This document shows positions 15,805 to 20,482 of a stretch of DNA of 20,482 nt, one piece after another (within the stretch, counting starts at the first letter, position 1; each line of letters starts with the position of its first letter). Position numbers and translations under genes: made by a program. The stretch lies in assembly GCA_050184225.1 (NCBI GenBank), contig JBFXAN010000118.1, positions 1 through 20,482 on the forward strand, read 5' to 3'. This DNA comes from JBFXAN01 sp050184225 (GTDB lineage: Bacteria; Chloroflexota; Dehalococcoidia; CAUJGQ01). Under the pieces are notes generated by a model. It searched no databases, had not been told where the DNA came from, and saw only the letters and a program-made list of their open reading frames with translations.

Positions 15805-16061
15805 CACTGCATCCTTGGCGCGGCATTGGCCGCGTGGGGTTCCACCCCCTACCAGGATCGCGGAGTGTCCGGCGCGGTGGATTGACCCGGCGGACGGATT
15901 GCCTTCGGCAATAGGTACGGGACCGAACGGAACTGAATTCCGTCTTTTGGTGGAGGTACAGCACAAGCGTCTGTGTCACGGCGCTACCACGACGGCCGCG
16001 GCCGTCGATCCGCGGCCGTCGCAGGAACGTGATGGTGAGCGCAACAACGGCGAACCGGCGC
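15805..16061. other. 257-bp intergenic region upstream of the PAP2 gene
   Basis: It contains the GC-rich repeat cluster at 15990-16021 and a small GGGGT/ACCCC hairpin just upstream of the PAP2 gene. No convincing promoter pair and no coding frame with a ribosome binding site were found. Confidence 0.5.
15990..16021. repeat. Overlapping palindrome and direct/inverted repeats
   Basis: Bases 15990-16007 form a perfect 18-bp palindrome centred on CCGCGG. The 12-mer CCGCGGCCGTCG occurs at 15996-16007 and again at 16010-16021. The first 12 bases (15990-16001) also pair with 16010-16021 around an 8-base loop. It may terminate the small gene ending at 16062 or be a protein-binding site; no T-tract follows. 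Confidence 0.6.
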
Positions 16062-16211
16062 CTACGCGCGCACCGGGTCGCCGTCCGGGTCCGACGCCAG
16101 CGGCATTCTTGGTCCCGGCGGAATGGGCGGGATATTCAGTATCCATGGCGAGCGTTCGATCAGCGCGTAGAGCCGTCCATCTTCACGAATGCGATAGTGC
16201 GCTTGCAGCAT
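16062..16211 (-). CDS. Small hypothetical protein, 49 residues
   Basis: Not recognised. The product begins MLQAHYRIREDGRLYALIERSP, which suggests a two-stranded beta hairpin, and continues with a proline-rich segment (ILNIPPIPPGPRMP) and an acidic end. The strongest support is a very good ribosome binding site, GGAAGGAG, about eight bases before the ATG at 16211. The frame remains open to 16361, but the upstream part is arginine- and serine-rich and lacks a start signal. It follows the PIN toxin gene on the same strand after 180 bp, so it may belong to the same accessory patch. It could also be the N-terminal remnant of a longer protein. Confidence 0.5.
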   Translation of the reverse strand: MLQAHYRIREDGRLYALIERSPWILNIPPIPPGPRMPLASDPDGDPVRA

Positions 16212-16314
16212 GACAGTGCTCCTTCCACTCCGAGGCGATCCGGTCCAGCATGGCGCCCGCTGTATCGGAAGAGTAGCGACGGCGATACCGGCGCACTGTC
16301 GCGCGTGTTGCGAT

Positions 16315-16334
16315 GTTCGAGAATGTTCACGAAC
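16315..16334. promoter_or_regulatory. GTTC/GAAC inverted repeats upstream of the 49-residue ORF
   Basis: GTTCG (16315-16319) and CGAAC (16330-16334) form an inverted repeat with a 10-base spacer, and an inner GTTC-AC-GAAC lies at 16325-16334. It sits about 105 bp upstream of the small gene and could be a regulator site. The arms are short, so chance is possible. Confidence 0.25.
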
Positions 16335-16391
16335 GTAAGAGCCTTGTAAGAACTGCCTCAATCGGCTCTGGACGTGAATGGGACATCGAAG

Positions 16392-16838
16392 CTAGGGTTC
16401 TACGTCATCGATGAGCAGGATACGCAAGTCCGCGACTCTCCGGAACGTCGTGTCATTCGTGAGCAAAGCGTCACAGCCAGCAAGAAGTGCGATGGAGACC
16501 TGAAGGGCGTCGGCGAGACGGAGATTGTGACGGGCACGGAGATCGGCAGCGCGTTTCGCAACGGTATCGTCAATAGTGACAAACGTCGTATTGGATCCTG
16601 CAACAATCTGGTCGATATAGAGTTGGCGAAGGTTAGGGGACTGGATTCGGTAGGGAACAACGAGACACTCGGCGAGAGTGACAGGAGAGGTCACGCCCGC
16701 GACTTGGCCATCATCGATTCTATCGAAGATCGAGAGAACAACATCAAAGTACCGTGGATTTCGCTCGACGAGGTAGATGAGCGGTGCTGTATCCAGGAAG
16801 AGTCGCGCTACATTGTTCAGTGCATCGTCGACCTTCAC
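16392..16838 (-). CDS. vapC: PIN-domain ribonuclease toxin, VapC family
   Basis: A 148-residue PIN domain protein. The acidic metal-binding set is complete: Asp16 (LFLDTAPLIY), Glu57 (TLAECLV), Asp110 (LRLADALQ) and Asp129 (LLTNDTTF). VapC toxins are Mg-dependent RNases that usually cut tRNA or rRNA and stop growth when freed from the antitoxin. The start is GTG at 16838, overlapping the antitoxin stop as GTGA, which implies translational coupling. GC content is visibly lower than in neighbouring metabolic genes, which fits horizontal acquisition. A PIN-domain role other than a toxin cannot be excluded, but the gene order and overlap favour a toxin-antitoxin pair. Confidence 0.88.
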   Translation of the reverse strand: MKVDDALNNVARLFLDTAPLIYLVERNPRYFDVVLSIFDRIDDGQVAGVTSPVTLAECLVVPYRIQSPNLRQLYIDQIVAGSNTTFVTIDDTVAKRAADLRARHNLRLADALQVSIALLAGCDALLTNDTTFRRVADLRILLIDDVEP

Positions 16839-17089
16839 GGTCGATCCCGCTGTTGCGCTTCGCGTGCGTCATCGCTCTCCTGACGAGTTCTGGATACCCA
16901 CTCCTGCGCGTCCTCTCCCAGCGCCGGATATGGGGCGGTGCCGGCGAGATCACTCCAACGCCGGCCGGGCTTCGGTGCGGCGATGTCTACCTGGGCCGTA
17001 GTTGCCAGATGGGCTATCAGGCGAAGGCGTTCCTGTGCCGTTAGCGCATCGGCTAGCCTCACGACCTCTTCGTACGTGGGAGTGCTCAC
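16835..17089 (-). CDS. Antitoxin-like partner of the PIN toxin
   Basis: An 84-residue acidic protein. The helical N-terminus (TYEEVVRLADALTAQERLRLIAHLA, about residues 5-29) resembles the short N-terminal helices of VapB-like antitoxins that accompany PIN toxins. A flexible, charged C-terminus follows (WSDLAGTAPYPALGEDAQEWV, then a Glu/Arg-rich end), suited to wrapping a toxin. The start is GTG at 17089 with GAGG seven bases upstream; the frame extends to 17230, but that part shows no start signal. It precedes the toxin gene with a 4-base overlap, the usual antitoxin-first order. The family assignment rests on context and general look. Confidence 0.75.
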   Translation of the reverse strand: MSTPTYEEVVRLADALTAQERLRLIAHLATTAQVDIAAPKPGRRWSDLAGTAPYPALGEDAQEWVSRTRQESDDAREAQQRDRP

Positions 17090-17115
17090 AATCCAACCTC
17101 GTCTGCCACGGAGAC

Positions 17116-17135
17116 CAACGAAGACGTATTCGTTG
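17116..17135. promoter_or_regulatory. Candidate autoregulatory dyad upstream of the antitoxin gene
   Basis: CAACGAA (17116-17122) and TTCGTTG (17129-17135) are exact reverse complements with a 6-base spacer. The dyad ends 26 bases upstream of the antitoxin GTG, a position typical for toxin-antitoxin autoregulation. Confidence 0.4.
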
Positions 17136-17226
17136 AGGACTCGAGGGCTTCTGCTCTTACAGCTTTCACCGTTAGTGCATACCGACCTCGCGGCTCGGCC
17201 GCTGGAATGGCACTCTACGGTAGCCA

Positions 17227-17574
17227 TCATGTATCCGGGGCGCGATCTTTGTGCATGATGACGGGCGGCCGCGCGCGCCGGCGCGTGATCTTCGCCGCTT
17301 CGGCGGCAGAGAGGAATACGGGAGCAAGTTCGTGCCCATTTTGGAGCACATGAACGGTCGATCCGGTCCAGCCCCAGACGATAAGCTGGTTATCAGCCTC
17401 GTCGATGACGAGATGACCATCGCCGGACCCATAGGCGACGACCTCAATCGCCGAGTGGGGTGAGATCACAAATGACTCGGCCCACGGCTCCAGGAACAGC
17501 ACCAGTGGAGACGCGTCCTCATTTGAGACGTGCAGCGTCTCCCGCCACATGAGCACATTGGTCGTATCAGCCAT
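17227..17574 (-). CDS. Hypothetical protein, 115 residues, coupled to the upstream gene
   Basis: Not recognised. It is an acidic, beta-rich small protein (VLFLEPWAESFVISPHSAIEV, HLVIDEADNQLIVWGW, STVHVLQNG) with a basic tail (ITRRRARPPVIMHKDR). It has no signal peptide or membrane helix. The ATG at 17574 shares one base with the stop of the upstream gene (TGATG), and GAGGCGAG lies inside that gene's end, so translation is probably coupled. The frame runs on upstream to 17790, but only as a shadow of the preceding gene. Tight pairing of two small unknown genes beside a toxin-antitoxin locus suggests a two-component module, perhaps effector and immunity, but no function is shown. Confidence 0.7.
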   Translation of the reverse strand: MADTTNVLMWRETLHVSNEDASPLVLFLEPWAESFVISPHSAIEVVAYGSGDGHLVIDEADNQLIVWGWTGSTVHVLQNGHELAPVFLSAAEAAKITRRRARPPVIMHKDRAPDT

Positions 17575-17891
17575 CAGCTCGCCTCTTCCGGCCAGTGGAG
17601 ACGCCGCACAATGTGGATCAGCAACTCCACCCTCCCCACAACGCTCGGATTCAGCGGCTCGCGTCGGAATTCGCATTCGTAGAACGTGAGCCACTCGACC
17701 ATCAGCCCGCGTGTGACGCCGTGGGCGATGAGGTCTTCTACGGTGATTGTAGCAACTCGGCCGAGTGCATCCCGGTCGTGGGTGCCCCACCGCATAATTT
17801 CTGTACCGAAGTAGCGCATGTCAGGGCAATCAGGAGGCAACGGGGGCGGCGGGCACTTCCTCCGGAGCCGTGCAACTTCCAGGCCGTTCAC
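17574..17891 (-). CDS. Hypothetical protein, 105 residues, first gene of a coupled pair
   Basis: Not recognised. The N-terminus has a proline-rich run (CPPPPLPPDCPD, about 13-24). Then comes MRYFGTEIMRWG and a helical domain with IAHGVTRGLMVEWLTFYE, REPLNPSVVGRVELL and IVRRLHWPEE. The pattern of G-V-T, W-x-x-F-Y, N-P-x-x-x-x-G-R recalls C-terminal domains of some Rhs or polymorphic toxins; this is an unverified impression. The start is GTG at 17891 with GGGTGGA upstream; ATG 17819 is an alternative but lacks a ribosome binding site. The stop overlaps the next gene by one base. The 189 bp upstream contain only the hairpin at 18027-18055. Confidence 0.65.
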   Translation of the reverse strand: MNGLEVARLRRKCPPPPLPPDCPDMRYFGTEIMRWGTHDRDALGRVATITVEDLIAHGVTRGLMVEWLTFYECEFRREPLNPSVVGRVELLIHIVRRLHWPEEAS

Positions 17892-18026
17892 CTATTCCAC
17901 CCGTGAAGAGTCGATGGCGTATGGGGAATGGAAACCGTTCCCAAGTACATCAGCACGAAGTCACCGGCACAAGATCTGTTCCGTCAAGCTGCCACATCGA
18001 TGCATGACTCCCAGGACGGCAACACA

Positions 18027-18055
18027 GAAGGGGTGGCTTCTAATGCCACCCCTTC
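18027..18055 (-). terminator. Strong hairpin after the ABC permease gene
   Basis: GAAGGGGTGGC and GCCACCCCTTC are perfect 11-bp arms around a 7-base loop, 25 bp past the permease stop. Only a weak T-rich stretch (TGTGTT) follows on the minus strand. Position and stability favour a terminator that separates the permease from the small-gene patch. Confidence 0.7.
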
Positions 18056-18080
18056 GAATGTGGACGAGTGCAGCACCCGC

Positions 18081-20482
18081 CTATTCGTACCGCAGCGCCT
18101 CGGCGACCGGCACCTTCGCCGCCCCGCGGCTCGGCCACCACGTGAGCAGCAGCGAGAAGACGAAGGCGATGGCGACGAAGACGATCACCTCGGTCCAGGG
18201 AATGAAGAAGGAGAAGTTCTCCGTTCCCGTCTCCGCGAACGACTCCGAGGTCATCAGGTTGCGGGCGAGGATGGCGGCGCCGACCACGCCGGAGAGGATG
18301 CCCATCAGCGCGATGAAGCTCGACTCCAAGAGGAAGGTGAGTGCCACCGTCCCCCGCTGATAGCCGATCGCCCGCAACATCCCAATCTGCTGGCGCCGCT
18401 CCACCACCGCCCGGAAGGCGATCACGCCCAGTGCGGCGATCCCGACGAACAGGCCCAAGCCCATGAAGAGCTGGAAGATGCGCATGAAGCCGATGCTCTC
18501 CGCCGAGTCCTCATCGATCTGCTCCTGGATCGAGGTCGCCTGCACGCCCTTGGTCAGCATCGCCGCCTTGATCCCCTTCGCCGCCACTTCGCCGTCCGTG
18601 CCAGGGGCCAGCCGGAAGAAGGTCGTGCGATAGTCCGGCGTTCCAAAGACGGCGCCATATGTCCCCTCGTTGACAAAGACGCCGGGCATCAGGCCGTAGG
18701 TGATCTTGTCGGTGAGGATGCCGATCACCGTGACCGTGCCGGTCGTGCCCGTCACCGGGTCGCGGACCTCCACATCGAACGGCGTGAAGTTCTCATCGGT
18801 AAGCTCGACGCCCTCAACCTTCCACGTCCCTTCACTCGCAAAGTCGTCGCTCACGGTCGGGCGGGCGTCCATGATCGCCAGGCCCGGCGTGGTGCGGACG
18901 GCTTCGAAGACATCGCGGTCGCTGCCATAGCCGGCGGCGCGGCCGTCGAGCTTCGCCTCGACGTTCGAGAAGAAAGCGTCGTCGCCGGCCCGCACCGGGT
19001 ATTTCTCCCAGCCGTCCTGCACACCCACCTGGCGAACGGTTTCCGTCGCCTGTTCCGCGTCGACCGGCGCCGCTGTGACGCGGCCGGCCGCGACGACCTG
19101 CGCGACATCGAACGATCCTTCGCGGGCCAGTTCGTCGCGAAGGTCGCTCACCGGGTTGTTGCGGTTGGACTCGGCGACGATGTCCCAGCCGCCCTTGGCA
19201 TCCTCACCGGAGAACATCGCGGTGAAATTCGCGTTCATCGTGCTCATCACGACGATCGAGAAGACGATCAGCGAGAACATCGAGATTGTCATGCCGGTGC
19301 GGAAGCGGTTGGCGATCGGGTAGGCGACGCCCATCTTCATCGCCGGCGCGAACCGAGGGAACGTCGCCGCGACAAAGCTGAGCGCCGCACCGCCCGCGAG
19401 GATCGCCGCCAGCAGATAGAGCAACTGACCGAGACCATCGCCCGTGTCGCCGAGGGCGATGCCGCCGGCAACGGAGGCGACGGCGCCCGCCGCGAGCGCG
19501 ATCGGCGCGACCAGCGCGCGACCGTGCTCGCCGCTGCGGGTGAACAGGCCGGTGAGCACGCGGGCATTGAAGACGATCAGCAGCGTGAAGCCGATCACGA
19601 TCATGATGCCGGAGAGCACGAACATCTCGATGTCGCCCGTCATCGCACCGAAGATCGCGTCGTGGGTGTCCATCGGCAACAGCCAATAGACCGCCAGCAG
19701 CGCGCCGACGATCGACCAGGTGAGCCGGCCCGGCGCGCGGTAGTACGAGGCCAGCGCCGCCACGGAGAGTGGGATCAGCGAGATGCCGAGCGAGAAGGGG
19801 AACAGCGTGTCGCTCGACTTGCCGAGCAGCATCAACAACACGCCGGTGATGATGCCCATCGGTCCCCACACCCAGGCGCTCGGCAGGCCGAAGCCCTTGC
19901 GCAGCAGCCAGTACAGTCCCAGGGGCGGCACGATCAGCGCCGGGATGCCAAGCGCCACCCAAAGCCAGTGCGTCCGCCGCCGGCCCTCGCGCGGTGTCGC
20001 GTCGTCGGTCCCGCGCACGGCGGCGACGATATTGAGATGGCTGACGCGCATCGAGGCAATCACCACCGTGAAGAAGGTGATCACGACCCCAAGGCAGTAG
20101 GAAATGACCAGCGTCCGCGGCGTCACATGCGCGGTGAGGAACGATGCGTCGTCGCCGACCACCTGCCGGATGCCGACGACGACGAGCGCGATCGCGGCGC
20201 CGACGCCGAGCGCCGCGCCGACTGCACCGGCCATGACGTTGTAGGCCATGCCCTCGGAGACAAACATCTGGATCAGGTTGCTCCGGCGCGCGCCGATCGC
20301 GCGGGCCATGCCCATCTCCGTCTTCCGCTCGGCGGCGAGCATCACAAAGATCATGAAGATCAGGAGGATGCCGGCGGCGATCGAGAAGAGGCCGAGGACG
20401 AGAATGATCGTGGTGAAGACGGCGCTGAAGCTCTCGGCCGACCCGATCAGATCCTGCTTGATCGGGGCATCCGTGTCGTTGA
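18081..20482 (-). CDS. FtsX/MacB-type ABC transporter permease, 5' end cut off by window edge
   Basis: About 800 residues are visible; the frame stays open to the right edge, so the ATG at 20354 is internal. It is an integral membrane permease with two FtsX domains. The first ends with ILLIFMIFVMLAAERKTEMGMARAIGARR and the next helices. The second, at the C-terminus, includes IAFRAVVERRQQIGMLRAIGYQRG and ends in PSRGAAKVPVAEALRYE. Between them are roughly eight extra hydrophobic segments and a large extracytoplasmic domain (from about GGWDIVAESN to QEQIDEDSAES). Such permeases pair with a MacB/LolD-like ATPase, expected upstream outside the window, and work in lipoprotein, peptide or drug export, or as mechanotransmission complexes. 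The terminator-like hairpin at 18027-18055 follows it. Confidence 0.9.
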   Translation of the reverse strand, partial: NDTDAPIKQDLIGSAESFSAVFTTIILVLGLFSIAAGILLIFMIFVMLAAERKTEMGMARAIGARRSNLIQMFVSEGMAYNVMAGAVGAALGVGAAIALVVVGIRQVVGDDASFLTAHVTPRTLVISYCLGVVITFFTVVIASMRVSHLNIVAAVRGTDDATPREGRRRTHWLWVALGIPALIVPPLGLYWLLRKGFGLPSAWVWGPMGIITGVLLMLLGKSSDTLFPFSLGISLIPLSVAALASYYRAPGRLTWSIVGALLAVYWLLPMDTHDAIFGAMTGDIEMFVLSGIMIVIGFTLLIVFNARVLTGLFTRSGEHGRALVAPIALAAGAVASVAGGIALGDTGDGLGQLLYLLAAILAGGAALSFVAATFPRFAPAMKMGVAYPIANRFRTGMTISMFSLIVFSIVVMSTMNANFTAMFSGEDAKGGWDIVAESNRNNPVSDLRDELAREGSFDVAQVVAAGRVTAAPVDAEQATETVRQVGVQDGWEKYPVRAGDDAFFSNVEAKLDGRAAGYGSDRDVFEAVRTTPGLAIMDARPTVSDDFASEGTWKVEGVELTDENFTPFDVEVRDPVTGTTGTVTVIGILTDKITYGLMPGVFVNEGTYGAVFGTPDYRTTFFRLAPGTDGEVAAKGIKAAMLTKGVQATSIQEQIDEDSAESIGFMRIFQLFMGLGLFVGIAALGVIAFRAVVERRQQIGMLRAIGYQRGTVALTFLLESSFIALMGILSGVVGAAILARNLMTSESFAETGTENFSFFIPWTEVIVFVAIAFVFSLLLTWWPSRGAAKVPVAEALRYE

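Overview
The window is GC-rich DNA (roughly two thirds G+C by eye) with strong AGGAGG-type ribosome binding sites. It mixes F420-type oxidoreductases, a NasA/NarB-type molybdoenzyme, a PAP2_3 phosphatase and a VapBC-like pair. This suits a Thermomicrobia-like Chloroflexota (Sphaerobacter/Thermomicrobium relatives), with a GC-rich actinobacterium as the alternative. That is an inference from gene content, since no rRNA or other marker gene is present. No tRNA, rRNA, CRISPR array, transposase or integrase was found.

Bases 1-7385 form one long minus-strand run, mostly stand-alone oxidoreductases. Read in the direction of transcription it holds a hypothetical protein with a good sigma-70-like promoter, an LLM-class (F420-type) oxidoreductase, a polysaccharide deacetylase, a mercuric-reductase-like flavoprotein disulfide reductase, an NADPH-dependent FMN reductase, a YgiD-type dioxygenase, an F420-dependent NADP reductase-like protein, and a zinc alcohol dehydrogenase cut by the left edge. 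The last three are closely spaced and may be one operon. A short remnant resembling the dehydrogenase N-terminus lies at the end of the FMN reductase gene.

Bases 7492-11185 hold an MFS exporter (+) facing a PAS-GGDEF-EAL cyclic-di-GMP protein (-); their 3' ends overlap by 89 bp. Bases 11492-14925 (+) carry the most interesting pair: a NarI-like cytochrome b with a four-cysteine metal-binding tail, then a NasA/NarB-type molybdenum/iron-sulfur oxidoreductase, with no gene for an intervening iron-sulfur subunit. A PAP2-family phosphatase follows on the minus strand.

Bases 16062-17891 are a patch of small minus-strand genes, lower in GC at least around the toxin gene: a 49-residue ORF, a PIN toxin with its antitoxin (GTGA overlap), and a coupled pair of unrecognised genes. 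A hairpin then separates this patch from a large FtsX-type ABC transporter permease that runs off the right edge.
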